Positions 29,201 through 32,194 of a stretch of 32,194 nt of DNA are shown here, piece after piece. The stretch lies in assembly GCA_026260175.1 (NCBI GenBank), contig JAKCWW010004082.1, positions 1-32,194 on the forward strand. The letters are read 5' to 3'. A program made the translations under genes and the position numbers. The DNA is from Reticulitermes lucifugus. Taxonomy: Eukaryota; Arthropoda; Insecta; Blattodea; Rhinotermitidae. The notes under the pieces were generated by a model. The model did no database searches. It was given only the letters and a program-made list of their open reading frames with translations, and was not told the origin of the DNA. The stretch's first letter is position 1. Every line of letters starts with the position of its first letter.

Positions 29201-31814
29201 ATGTATAATAGCTTAAGGTACTTTGTACTGATCAGATAGGTTAGGAGTCAATATTTTTTTAAAAATATGAGGCTCTCATGTTGGTGAATGTTGTGATCAT
29301 CTGGGATGTATGAATATCTCAACAGTGAAGATGGAGGCAGTATGTTCTCTGAAATGCAGCTGACTTTCTCCCAGACTACAATGCCTCACATCCCATAAGA
29401 TCACAGTCTTATCCCTTGGTGTGTACGCTGTGTTGTGGTGTTCTCCAAATTGGATCTCCAAATTGGCACTTTGTAAACTGCCCTTTTCAAAGCCTCTGTT
29501 CCCTCCTGTCACTTATCACTTTTGCAGGCGCCTGTGGTCCTGTGACCTCCACCTCCACATGAGTATCGGTTCTAATTCAGTCCCTGCATATAAGCAATAC
29601 TAGCTACAGTTAGTACTTGGATGGGTAACCGCTTGACAAGCCATGTGTGGTTCACTGACAATTCATCCCTTACATTTGGTGTGTTGACTTTCACAGGACC
29701 CTGTGCATTAATTCTCTCTTTTTCTCTTAAGATGTCTTCTTTTTGTTCATTGTTAACAAGAGTTATTTTTGTATTTGTGGTTAAGCAACAGGGTGTGCTT
29801 AGTACTTAGATGTATGACCACTTCCAAAGATCACCTGCTCTTGGCTTACATCTTAGTACTCCAGCGTTCTGTGTATTTGCGCTTTCACAGGGCCCGCTGG
29901 GTATTTCATTGATGCCCTGTCACTCCTGCTAAAACCATGCACCCTTCACCTCCACCCCTTACATTTTCTGAAAAATACTCTTTACCCCTTTCTTGAACAT
30001 AGTTTCTTGCTTTGCTTGTATTGGCCGCAGCCTCTGTTGGTCTTACCGTCTCTGATCGGCTTGCCTGCAGAGCCTTGTCCTTTTTGTCTCTGCATCTTAC
30101 TCTGTTCTTCCCTTGCTGTTTGCTTTTTTGCCTCAAAGATGGAGGCAGCAGGTTTCTCAGAAAAGTCTTTAAATTTGTACCAGACAGCATGGTGTTACAT
30201 CCTGGAAGACAGCATTCTTCTTTCCTTTTAGTTTTTAGTAGTTGAGGAATGTCAAACTATTATTATCGCCCTTCCTACTGCAGTGGGGTCCAGGTTAGTG
30301 TAGTCAGTATAGTGGCTGGCTGCGGGCTGGACGGTTCTGGGTTTGAGCCCTAGTGAGGGCAAGACACATTCTCTTCTTCACCTGTCCAAACCAGCCCTGG
30401 GGCCTACCCAGCGCCCTGTACAGTGGGTACTGGGGTTCTTTCCTGGGGGTAAAGAAACTGAGCTGTGGCATTGACCATCTGCTCCCATCTAGCGCTGAGG
30501 TTAAGAATGACTAGAGCTACCATTATACCCCTACTCCCACTCTGTGCCTGCATGGCATGTTATGGGGGGACCTTTACCTTTACCTTCCTATTGTAGTTTC
30601 CTGTGTGAAGTGGGGAAGGATAAAGGTAAGTGGAAAACTTTGTGAAGTGTACTGATTAGCTTATGTTTCTGGGGGAGACAAGATAATCTTTTTACAGCTG
30701 GAGAAAATGCTGTGTGTGGTGTTTTTTTATTTTAGTGTCATTTTTTGTTTCTTGTTTTTAAGAGTTCCAACTTTGTAATTTTCCTTTGCAGATCCACTGT
30801 CAGAAGCCTTCCACTATGCAGCTGAAGTTAGAGTACTGCAGCGTTTCCCAAACTTTTTTCCATGGAGGAACCCCTAAAATAATTGTTAACATCCTGAGGA
30901 ACCCCTGCCTATGAAAACAAAAACAAAATAAAGAGGCAGTTGTTAGCACATGGAGATTACTCTAGTATTTCCAATTGCCTGACAAAAATTCTTGCAATGT
31001 TTTGAGGTATATTTGTAATTTTTTGCGGTGTTTCAAAATAGTTGTATATTGATTCCATGATTTCTCATGGAACCCCTAATTATGTTCTGTCCAACCGTAG
31101 GGGTCCGCGGAACCCCGTTTGGGAAACACTGAAGTAGTGTCACGGTGTTTTGCCATGTCCTGCCGTGCAGTCTGGCAGATTGGCAGATACTTACCAATGT
31201 TTCAGAGGAACCTGCTTCCTCAGTCTTCATGTTTGTTCCACCCTGAAAATGTAGACATCAGTTTCTACCTGTCTGCCAGATGGCACAGTAGGCTGTAATC
31301 TTAATATTCACTACTGTGAGAATTTGAAATCTCAAAAGTTGTACTGCTAGTCACAATTCACATTTTATTTGAAAGATATTATTTTAGAGACAGTTGTCAT
31401 CAGCAAACAATAGGACTGCCTGAATAGTAACTTCACAAAACTTGACATTCCTTCAAGTGATTACCATAAAATATTTAGCTCAGTTATGAATCTGGTAAGA
31501 ACTTCCCTTACATTTTTTAGATTTATACCACTATCCTGTTATCAAATAATCACTATGTAGGAATATTCTGTCCACTACAGACTTTTCATATAAGGATCTG
31601 CTATCTCCATCACATTTGGAGCTGGTGGCGAACCTGTCAGGTTGTATGATGCATCGTCCACACACCAACTGCTCCGACATGTGTTTTCATGGAAAGTACC
31701 GCTCCTTTGATGGGACATGCAACAATCTGCAGCATCCCATGTGGGGAGGATCCCTCACGGGGTTTCGCAGGGTTTTGAAGCCCATCTATGAGAATGGATT
31801 TAGCATGCCAATTG
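5136..31814 (+). CDS. Pxn: Peroxidasin, partial gene of 11 internal coding exons
   Basis: Secreted haem peroxidase of the extracellular matrix. In the known family it oxidises bromide to HOBr, which forms the sulfilimine cross-links of collagen IV in basement membrane. The domain order LRR, LRRCT, four I-set Ig domains and animal haem peroxidase is seen directly and occurs together only in peroxidasin. Exons: 5136-5207, 6203-6366, 12747-12864, 13623-13789, 14724-14872, 19191-19311, 23691-23852, 27540-27885, 28634-28755, 28859-29131, 31581-31814. All phases match, giving about 642 codons without a stop. Family proteins are usually about 1,300 to 1,500 residues, so roughly half is here. The signal peptide and first LRRs are off the left edge; the haem-binding and catalytic part of the peroxidase domain is off the right edge. 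Ig borders use phase-1 introns, except Ig3/Ig4, where none exists. One intron is GC-AG. Promoter and UTRs are not in view. Confidence 0.95.
6203..6366 (+). CDS. Pxn: Pxn exon: LRR C-terminal cap (LRRCT)
   Basis: 164 nt, acceptor gatgcttgtag, donor gtgagt, ending in phase 1. The 54 full codons start [20 protein letters not shown] and end TETDFHC. The four LRRCT cysteines are at about residues 9, 11, 33 and 54 of the exon, in the C-x-C...C...C arrangement whose disulphides close the LRR solenoid. The open frame continues on both sides of the exon (6174-6560), but those extensions are intron. The intron that follows is the largest in the window (6380 nt). Confidence 0.95.
6367..7711. other. Intron sequence, nothing recognised
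   Basis: First part of the 6380-nt intron between LRRCT and Ig1. No repeat family, RNA gene or coding motif was identified. Confidence 0.4.
7712..7998 (+). repeat. tRNA-derived SINE, plus strand
   Basis: The head carries an A-box-like TAGCGTACTTAGCATATTGA and a B box GTGATTCGATTTCC about 40 nt later. The body shares the family order seen at 30288: gagtaccggggg, ggtggtaagg, cgtgtagctgaaca, atctagcgccaaagttaaga, gagctatacctccact and ggcgccatggcctg. Confidence 0.75.
8129..8460 (+). mobile_element. Solo transposon end, CAGTGGCGTAG type
   Basis: CAGTGGCGTAGATAAGGGCC at 8129 resembles the end of the MITE at 11747 and, in inverted form, its right end (CAGTGGTGTAGCCAGG). No matching inverted end was found downstream, so the right border given here is arbitrary. 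Confidence 0.3.
8733..8990 (+). mobile_element. Non-autonomous element with inverted ends and 11-bp TSD
   Basis: The ends aaacttgg and ccagtt lie directly inside an 11-bp direct repeat, tacaagaatat (8722-8732 and 8991-9001), a clear target-site duplication. A 32-bp inverted repeat lies inside (8770-8801 with 8955-8986, 29/32 matching; it includes gtcgatcacaactca). The interior holds a hammerhead-like motif. There is no coding capacity. An 11-bp duplication argues for target-primed or Penelope-like insertion rather than a cut-and-paste family with fixed 2 or 8 bp, though that is inference. Confidence 0.75.
8893..8924 (+). ncRNA. Hammerhead-ribozyme-like core, degenerate copy
   Basis: CTGATGA, one extra T, stem GGCC/GGCC around a 6-nt loop, GAAA, then CATGTT. 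The order of conserved core boxes is that of a hammerhead (CUGANGA, stem II, GAAA, stem III). The flanks do not form stem I, so this copy is probably inactive. Confidence 0.45.
9002..9735. other. Intron sequence, nothing recognised
   Basis: No repeats or coding motifs identified. Confidence 0.35.
9736..9914. mobile_element. Foldback element, TTCTGGGATGTTAC family
   Basis: Left arm 9749-9793 (cttctgggatgttacg, then cgactggtaagcagttaccg) pairs with right arm 9861-9904 (cggtaactgtataccagtcg, then atcccggaag). The centre carries CTGAGTATAAAGGC and GCCCTCCGAAATGTCGGTAA, a loose version of the CTGA-NGA/stem/GAAA pattern seen in other copies. Confidence 0.7.
9915..11746. other. Intron sequence; one strong small hairpin
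   Basis: A perfect 8-bp stem with a 3-nt loop lies at 10417-10435 (GGGTGTGC, CCA, GCACACCC). Nothing else was recognised. The frames at 11271-11803 have no known motif. Confidence 0.4.
11747..11997. mobile_element. MITE with CAGTGGCGTAGC-type inverted ends
   Basis: The left end CATGGGCGTAGCGAAGGG and the reversed right end CAGTGGTGTAGCCAGGTA are similar inverted termini of a type common in hAT-like MITEs. The GC-rich gcggccgccccgggcggc next to the left end contrasts with an AT-rich core. No clear 8-bp target duplication remains. Confidence 0.5.
12350..12540 (-). repeat. tRNA-derived SINE, minus strand
   Basis: Minus strand: A-box-like GAAGTTGTAGTTAACA, then a B box GAGGTTCAAATCTAGG about 45 nt later, then ccgggacaccgac and a body resembling common insect tRNA SINEs (…ctccagcattttg). 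It ends near 12350. Confidence 0.6.
12640..12690. other. Hairpin near the Ig1 acceptor
   Basis: AACTGCTCG (12640-12648) and CGAGCAGTT (12682-12690) form a 9-bp stem, with a partly self-complementary taattaccggtaa region inside. It lies 56 nt upstream of the Ig1 first-half exon. Confidence 0.5.
12747..12864 (+). CDS. Pxn: Pxn exon: Ig domain 1, first half
   Basis: 118 nt, acceptor ttctcttgacag, phase 1 in and phase 2 out. It encodes [20 protein letters not shown] followed by [19 protein letters not shown]. The B-strand cysteine (FTCKAEG) and the core tryptophan (IVW) of an I-set Ig fold are present. The donor is GACAG|gtgcta, which lacks the usual A/G-AGT at positions 3 to 6. It is still the only site that restores the frame: AG+C gives Ser, followed by NEIN from the next exon. 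The next in-frame codons in the intron are stops, so read-through would truncate the protein. Confidence 0.9.
12865..13622. other. Intron within Ig1, nothing recognised
   Basis: 758 nt. No repeat or RNA gene was identified. The minus frame 12868-13095 has no motif. Confidence 0.4.
13623..13789 (+). CDS. Pxn: Pxn exon: Ig domain 1, second half
   Basis: 167 nt, acceptor attgtatttcag, donor gtgagt, ending in phase 1. It encodes [20 protein letters not shown] and then the E-F-G region [20 protein letters not shown], ending HYQKNK. The D-x-G-x-Y-x-C signature holds the second Ig cysteine, which pairs with the FTCKAEG cysteine of the previous exon. SDGTLMI is the usual peroxidasin Ig1 strand E. 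The split G completes a Glu codon with the next exon. Confidence 0.94.
13790..14723. other. Ig1/Ig2 intron, nothing recognised
   Basis: 934 nt of AT-rich intron. The minus frames at 13899-14081 and 14424-14630 show no domain. Confidence 0.4.
14724..14872 (+). CDS. Pxn: Pxn exon: Ig domain 2, first half
   Basis: 149 nt, acceptor ctttatctgcag, donor gtcagt, phase 1 in and phase 0 out. It encodes [20 protein letters not shown], then [20 protein letters not shown], ending GDRLQ. The first Ig cysteine (LYCAALG) and the core tryptophan (ITW) are present, with the G-x-P-x-P turn common to I-set domains. The intron that follows (4318 nt) carries three protein-coding transposon relics. Confidence 0.94.
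15300..15640 (+). pseudogene. Penelope-like element relic: GIY-YIG endonuclease end
   Basis: Broken plus-strand coding remnant. The frame from 15340 gives [20 protein letters not shown]. After a frameshift near 15408 it gives [20 protein letters not shown], and after another near 15513 it gives [20 protein letters not shown], then LS, a stop, and [10 protein letters not shown]. The order YVG-x-TGR, KEHIRH, EKSAVAE-like, GH-x-I-x-F, EAIEI-like and NNFNRxxG is that of the C-terminal GIY-YIG domain of Penelope-like retroelements. At least two frameshifts and several stops make it dead. No reverse transcriptase is left upstream, so the copy is 5'-truncated. Confidence 0.75.
15766..15812 (+). ncRNA. 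Hammerhead-like motif downstream of the Penelope relic
   Basis: TCATGAT, then GGAGAC / GTCTCT (a 6-bp stem with one G-T pair and a 6-nt loop), then GAAAC at 15798. The layout equals the motifs at 8893 and 22713, including one extra T before the stem, but the first core box is mutated (CTG read as GTC). It lies about 130 nt past the GIY-YIG remnant, where Penelope elements are known to carry hammerheads. Confidence 0.4.
15900..16890 (+). pseudogene. piggyBac-like transposase relic
   Basis: Decayed plus-strand DDE transposase. From 15972 the frame reads [20 protein letters not shown] then RPSEYEL, the start of the conserved piggyBac core (R-L-W-K-I-R-P-x-x-D). Further fragments in shifting frames are SKKHKKLEG (near 16110), [13 protein letters not shown] (near 16325), and [13 protein letters not shown] followed by a stop and GVLLVNM (near 16400). 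The last corresponds to the R-G-x-x-T-A-x-x-W-K-D-x-R-x-V-x-x-L-x-N-x-H block. Stops and frameshifts are frequent. No TTAA-flanked ends were identified. Confidence 0.65.
16999..17165. repeat. C-rich tract and CA repeat
   Basis: A pyrimidine tract of CCCTCC/CCTCTC units at 17005-17040 and a short CA run at 17141-17165 lie between the piggyBac and pogo relics. Confidence 0.85.
17590..18830 (-). pseudogene. pogo-like DDE transposase relic, minus strand
   Basis: Minus-strand pieces appear in order. Near 18822-18600 is an N-terminal DNA-binding part ([22 protein letters not shown]). At 18465-18208 is [20 protein letters not shown] then [20 protein letters not shown], matching the pogo T-L-A-Q-K-L and M-G-N-A-D-E-T region just before the first catalytic Asp. 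At 17832-17590 is the C-terminal [19 protein letters not shown] with [10 protein letters not shown]. The catalytic centre between 17880 and 18200 is frameshifted. No intact frame remains, so it cannot make transposase. Flanking terminal repeats were not identified. Confidence 0.7.
18831..19190. other. Intron end before Ig2 second half, nothing recognised
   Basis: AT-rich, no repeat identified. Confidence 0.35.
19191..19311 (+). CDS. Pxn: Pxn exon: Ig domain 2, second half
   Basis: 121 nt, acceptor tctggttgtacag, donor gtaagc, phase 0 in and phase 1 out. It encodes [20 protein letters not shown], then [20 protein letters not shown]. Strand E (NTLTI) and the E-D-A-G-S-Y-K-C signature with the second cysteine are clear. 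It joins the previous exon as GDRLQ-ISSDN. The intron after it is 4379 nt. Confidence 0.94.
19312..20087. other. Start of Ig2/Ig3 intron, nothing recognised
   Basis: No coding motif or repeat identified. Confidence 0.35.
20088..20322. repeat. Minisatellite, about 65-bp unit, nearly 4 copies
   Basis: Units start at 20088, 20153, 20218 and 20275 (65, 65, 57 and about 48 nt). Each carries taacta-like starts, catgctgtt, ctgtccagt, gttgtatta and gtagtgtaa blocks. Confidence 0.9.
20338..20610 (-). repeat. SINE, minus strand (same family as 30288)
   Basis: Read on the minus strand the body order matches the family: ttccatgtgggtaaagctg, gggccgaggtcatg, gtacctccactctgcc, ccttcagggcatgc, and a tail of ttactttacttgacttta. 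The head is less clear. Confidence 0.6.
20611..22117. other. Intron sequence, nothing recognised
   Basis: 1.5 kb without a recognised repeat, RNA gene or coding motif. Confidence 0.35.
22118..22812. mobile_element. 695-bp inverted-repeat element with hammerhead-like arms
   Basis: Arms of about 280 nt: 22118-22395 is the reverse complement of 22516-22812 with scattered mismatches. The outer ends are atcgatttattatcca and tggataataaatcgat. Long near-identical inner blocks include ccaataaaggaataataaac. The central 120 nt contain a ccacgcaa/ttgcgtgg hairpin. The right arm carries a complete hammerhead-like fold and the left arm a decayed inverted copy. No coding capacity and no clear target duplication. 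Confidence 0.85.
22706..22754 (+). ncRNA. Candidate type I hammerhead ribozyme
   Basis: Stem I is TTTCTAC (22706-22712) with GTAGAAA (22748-22754), seven perfect pairs. The core CTGATGA is at 22713-22719, followed by an extra T. Stem II is GGCCGT/ACGGCC, six perfect pairs with a 5-nt loop. GAAA is at 22738-22741. The very short stem III region is ACATGT, and expected cleavage is after T22747. The ACATGT/AACATGTT block is self-complementary, which would allow a dimeric form. The extra base between A9 and stem II departs from the consensus and may lower or abolish activity. Confidence 0.55.
22925..23470 (-). pseudogene. Non-LTR reverse transcriptase relic, RTE-like, minus strand
   Basis: The minus strand encodes [12 protein letters not shown] (23052-23017 region), which is RT motif A with its catalytic Asp, followed by [12 protein letters not shown]. 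Upstream on that strand lies QYGFQCNRS, overlapping TDQFFIL in another frame, which corresponds to the GFRxxRSTTDQ block. Frames shift between blocks and stops are present. Only a fingers/palm fragment remains. The right end stops about 220 nt before the Ig3 first-half exon. Confidence 0.65.
23691..23852 (+). CDS. Pxn: Pxn exon: Ig domain 3, first half
   Basis: 162 nt, acceptor gatattttaacag, donor gtcagt, phase 1 in and out. It encodes [20 protein letters not shown], then [20 protein letters not shown] and [14 protein letters not shown]. The first cysteine (LQCAADG) and core tryptophan (ITWFKDG) of the Ig fold are present. The exon is easy to miss because a longer minus-strand frame (23539-23850) overlaps it. 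Confidence 0.93.
23853..24404. other. Intron sequence, nothing recognised
   Basis: Start of the 3687-nt intron inside Ig3. The frame at 24012-24206 has no motif. Confidence 0.35.
24405..24570. repeat. Minisatellite, about 44-bp unit, nearly 4 copies
   Basis: Units begin at 24405, 24449, 24491 and 24536 with cttt-(g/t)atagctg-ggatgt...ttacctac. Confidence 0.85.
24571..25140. other. Intron sequence, nothing recognised
   Basis: AT-rich, no feature identified. Confidence 0.35.
25141..26200 (-). pseudogene. Tigger-like (pogo superfamily) transposase relic, minus strand
   Basis: Read on the minus strand from 26196: [20 protein letters not shown], then the helix-turn-helix-like [20 protein letters not shown] (family pattern V-N-E-S-T-I-R-x-I-x-K-N-E-x-x-I). 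At 25900-25532 comes NASTSW, then [20 protein letters not shown] then RYYTSHTF (family pattern P-P-N-T-T-x-x-x-Q-P-x-D-Q-G-V-I), ending GLNGC. At 25344-25141 is the acidic C-terminus EPEDEDSV and MAPYKEMY. The central catalytic segment is deleted and frames shift. An (ATT)n run at 25451-25475 interrupts the 3' part. Confidence 0.75.
25451..25475. repeat. (ATT)n microsatellite
   Basis: About eight ATT units inside the Tigger relic. Confidence 0.9.
26266..26432. mobile_element. Tigger-type MITE with TA target duplication
   Basis: The left end CAGTCCAACCCGGTTATAAC and reversed right end CAGTTGAACTCAGTTATAAA are inverted terminal repeats of Tigger type, each next to TA. A third internal copy (cctcggttataacaacac) near 26373 suggests nesting or internal duplication. 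It lies 66 nt beyond the start of the Tigger transposase relic and may be the remains of that element's ends. Confidence 0.7.
26433..27248. other. Intron sequence, nothing recognised with confidence
   Basis: The minus frame at 26899-27159 contains [15 protein letters not shown], reminiscent of common insect repeat-derived peptides, but no domain can be named. Confidence 0.35.
27249..27482. mobile_element. Foldback element with about 95-nt arms
   Basis: Left arm from 27249 (ttgaggactctgttcattgg, ..., cagttcctgacattttgatg, ..., cttcatcttcaagg) pairs with right arm ending 27482 (ccttgaaggtgaggcact, ..., aatatcaggaaccgactacc, ..., cagagtcctcaa). Both arms carry a loose CTGAAGA/GAGGC/GAAAT hammerhead-like pattern in opposite orientations. 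It ends 57 nt before the Ig3b-Ig4a exon. Confidence 0.8.
27540..27885 (+). CDS. Pxn: Pxn exon: Ig3 second half fused to Ig4 first half
   Basis: 346 nt, acceptor ctgccccattgcag, donor gtgaga, phase 1 in and phase 2 out. Codons 1-36 or so finish Ig3: [20 protein letters not shown], then [18 protein letters not shown] linker follows ([17 protein letters not shown]). Next is a 13-residue segment repeated in tandem ([26 protein letters not shown]), and then Ig4 strand B to [21 protein letters not shown]. At every other Ig border of this gene a phase-1 intron separates the domains; here it is absent. The exon is more than twice the length of its Ig neighbours. Foldback elements lie 57 nt upstream and 13 nt downstream. 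Confidence 0.93.
27644..27688 (+). other. 45-nt intron-like segment inside the Ig3b-Ig4a exon
   Basis: Starts gtcagt, the same donor used by two other Pxn exons, and ends actttgctcag. Its length is a multiple of three and it contains no stop, so both inclusion and removal keep the frame. It codes for most of the extra Ig3/Ig4 linker. At 45 nt it is shorter than most functional insect introns. Confidence 0.3.
27701..27778 (+). repeat. 39-nt in-frame tandem duplication in Pxn coding sequence
   Basis: Units 27701-27739 and 27740-27778 differ at 3 of 39 positions, giving [13 protein letters not shown] then [13 protein letters not shown]. All three differences change the amino acid (K/R, V/M, N/D). 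Confidence 0.95.
27899..28009. mobile_element. Foldback MITE, TTCTGGGATGTTAC family
   Basis: 44-nt arms (27899-27942 and 27966-28009) match at 39 of 44 positions; each includes tgagatcttc, cttctggga and tgtagattggta. The loop is only 23 nt. It starts 13 nt after the end of the Ig3b-Ig4a exon, just beyond the gtgaga donor. Confidence 0.85.
28087..28200 (+). mobile_element. Foldback-family element with hammerhead-like core
   Basis: The ends cagtctcctgggatgtgaag and catcacatccaaaaagacag are imperfect inverted repeats of the TCTGGGATGT type. The interior reads ATGAAGACTGAGGCAGCA, ATTCCCATGAAACATTGTTA and CTACCATACTGCACAGC, the same order as the copies at 29292 and, inverted, 31140. Confidence 0.55.
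28225..28310 (-). repeat. Possible SINE fragment
   Basis: Shares gactgaggaaaactacaa and a B-box-like ttgacccagagactgg (minus strand) with the SINE at 12350-12540. Confidence 0.35.
28634..28755 (+). CDS. Pxn: Pxn exon: Ig domain 4, second half (GC donor)
   Basis: 122 nt, acceptor ttttcttttcttctag, phase 2 in and phase 1 out. It encodes [20 protein letters not shown], then [20 protein letters not shown] and K. The E-D-A-G-M-Y-E-C signature provides the second cysteine of Ig4. The donor is AAAG|gcaagt, a GC-type site with otherwise consensus bases. Using the nearest GT instead (4 nt further in) shifts the frame and puts a stop 7 codons into the next exon. The intron is only 103 nt, the shortest in the window. 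Confidence 0.92.
28756..28858 (+). other. GC-AG intron of Pxn, 103 nt
   Basis: Begins gcaagt and ends tctctttcag with a clear pyrimidine tract. The flanking exon halves are in phase (K, then G|AA = Glu) only with the GC donor. GC-AG introns are a known minor class spliced by the major spliceosome, and GCAAGT after AG is their typical donor form. Confidence 0.85.
28859..29131 (+). CDS. Pxn: Pxn exon: linker before the peroxidase domain
   Basis: 273 nt, acceptor ctctctctttcag, donor gtatgt, phase 1 in and out. It starts [20 protein letters not shown] and ends [13 protein letters not shown]. The stretch [20 protein letters not shown] is a helical segment, followed by [18 protein letters not shown]. 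This matches the peroxidasin region between Ig4 and the catalytic core (family pattern A-x-x-x-V-D-R-A-x-N-x-T, L-F-R-x-P). No signal peptide is expected because the exon is internal. Confidence 0.94.
29292..29407 (+). mobile_element. Foldback-family element
   Basis: The ends tgtgatcatctgggatgt and acatcccataagatcaca are near-perfect inverted repeats of 18 nt. The interior carries AGTGAAGATGGAGGCAGTAT and TCTCTGAAATGCAGC, the hammerhead-like core order. Confidence 0.65.
29565..29900 (+). repeat. Two tandem 5S-rRNA-like SINE units
   Basis: Unit 1 carries taagcaa (29591) and TTAGTACTTGGATGGGTAAC with CGC (29610-29632), a near-exact match to the conserved 3' half of eukaryotic 5S rRNA. Unit 2 carries GGTTAAGCAACAGGGTGTGC then TTAGTACTTAGATG and GACCACTTCCAAAG (29779-29829). 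Each is followed after about 80 nt by ctttcacagg(a/g)ccc (29688 and 29882), so the two units share more than the 5S part. This fits a 5S-derived (SINE3-type) element. They are not functional 5S genes because the 5' half is degraded. Confidence 0.6.
30116..30215 (+). mobile_element. Truncated foldback-family copy
   Basis: Contains CAAAGATGGAGGCAGCAGGT, ttctcagaaaag, accagacagcatggtgttac and atcctggaagacag, the right half of the TTCTGGGATGTTAC family. No left arm is visible. Confidence 0.5.
30288..30592 (+). repeat. Full-length tRNA-derived SINE
   Basis: The head has an A-box-like GTTAGTGTAGTCAGTATAGT, then a B box GGGTTTGAGCCC about 45 nt on. The body contains cccagcgccctgtacagtg, cctgggggtaaagaaactg, catctagcgctgaggttaag and tatacccctactccc. 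The tail is acctttacctttacc. It is the best-preserved copy of the family also found at 2055, 7712 and 20338. Confidence 0.8.
30839..31131. mobile_element. hAT-type MITE
   Basis: 293 bp. The left end CAGCGTTTCCCAAAC and reversed right end CAGTGTTTCCCAAAC match at 14 of 15. They are followed on both sides by similar GGAACCCC-bearing subterminal repeats. The flanking 8-mers gagtactg and aagtagtg agree at 6 of 8, consistent with a decayed 8-bp hAT target duplication. No coding capacity. Confidence 0.8.
31140..31310 (-). mobile_element. Foldback-family element, minus strand
   Basis: On the minus strand: ATGAAGACTGAGGAAGCAGG, TTCCTCTGAAACATTGGTAA, and gccagactgcacggcaggac. Stem GAGGAA/TTCCTC pairs perfectly and is followed by T and GAAAC. 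The repeats ctggcagat and ctgccagat near the edges are partly inverted. Confidence 0.55.
31581..31814 (+). CDS. Pxn: Pxn exon: start of the haem peroxidase domain
   Basis: 234 nt, acceptor gtccactacag, donor gtaagt, phase 1 in and out. It reads [20 protein letters not shown], then [40 protein letters not shown] and [19 protein letters not shown]. The motif N-C-S-D-x-C-F-x-x-K-Y-R-x-x-D-G-T-C-N-N is the diagnostic N-terminal signature of animal haem peroxidases, with the conserved disulphide cysteines. The haem-linked Asp and Glu, the distal His and the catalytic Arg come later and are outside the window. This is the last exon seen; 380 nt of intron follow to the edge. Confidence 0.96.
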
Positions 31815-32194
31815 GTAAGTACAAACAGGGATGTGTACTAATCATATTTTGACTGTATTACACAGCACTTACATAATTTGTTATCTATTGAAATATAATA
31901 CATTTATGCCTGTGTCAGCTTGATTCAGACATAAAATCCTAAAACACTGACAGTTACCTATTTGCATAATGGCATGATGAAAAAATTTCTGGATATAGAA
32001 AGTTTTGTTTAAAAGAAATTTTTAATAAAAATAATAATTAAATTATTAATAAAGTGTTGTTTCTGTTTGGTTATGTGTGAATGCTAGAATGAACTTTTAC
32101 CCTTATGTATGCAGAAACTTTTCATCATTACTTTTTAACATGTAGGGCTTAAAACCATTCAATCATTCTGCCACTGAATTTTTTTTTTTTTTTT
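31815..32194. other. Intron start after the peroxidase exon
   Basis: AT-rich, ending in a T tract at the window edge. The gene continues to the right. Confidence 0.6.

Noticed and set aside
29591..29640. Functional 5S rRNA gene
   Set aside because: Only the 3' internal part is conserved; the first half is too degraded to fold.
29906..30190. Minus-strand 94-residue frame, basic
   Set aside because: No recognisable domain, low-complexity composition, and it lies over repeat-derived sequence.
1..32194. CRISPR array, operon or prokaryotic mobile element
   Set aside because: No regularly spaced direct repeats with unique spacers, no ribosome-binding sites and no dense coding. Spliced exons and SINEs show a eukaryotic genome.

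Overview
The window is a piece of animal, almost certainly insect, nuclear DNA. It has spliced genes with GT-AG introns of 0.1 to 6.4 kb, AT-rich intron sequence and a dense load of decayed transposable elements. Large introns packed with SINEs, Penelope-like, piggyBac and pogo/Tigger relics suggest a large-genome insect, perhaps a cockroach, termite or related polyneopteran. That species-level guess is inference from general repeat character, not from a database match.

One protein-coding gene is supported: peroxidasin (Pxn), on the + strand. Eleven consecutive internal coding exons lie between 5136 and 31814, and all ten junctions keep the reading frame. In order they encode the last leucine-rich repeat, the LRR C-terminal cap, Ig domains 1 to 4 (two exons per domain, except that Ig3b and Ig4a share one exon), the linker before the peroxidase domain, and the first part of the haem peroxidase domain. 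They total 1928 nt, about 642 codons. The signal peptide and earlier LRRs lie upstream of the window. The rest of the peroxidase domain and any VWC domain lie downstream.

Everything else is intron or upstream sequence carrying repeats. 1-5135 holds simple repeats, two SINEs and a Tigger-like terminal-repeat fragment. The 6.4-kb LRRCT/Ig1 intron holds two SINEs, a 258-bp element with an 11-bp target duplication, a foldback element and a MITE. The Ig2 intron stacks three protein-coding transposon relics: Penelope-like GIY-YIG, piggyBac, and pogo on the minus strand. The Ig2/Ig3 intron holds a 65-bp minisatellite, a SINE, a 695-bp inverted-repeat element with a hammerhead-ribozyme-like fold, and a non-LTR reverse transcriptase relic. 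The Ig3 intron holds a 44-bp minisatellite, a Tigger transposase relic, a Tigger-type MITE and a foldback element. The region from 27886 to 31580 holds more foldback elements, a tandem pair of 5S-rRNA-like SINE units, a SINE and a hAT-type MITE.

The most interesting signals are these: a hammerhead-like core (CTGATGA, stem, GAAA) recurring in several repeats and next to the Penelope-like relic; a GC-AG intron just before the peroxidase region; and a fused Ig3b-Ig4a exon with an internal 39-nt tandem duplication, flanked within 57 nt and 13 nt by two foldback elements. No bacterial-type features, CRISPR arrays, tRNA genes or complete rRNA genes were seen.
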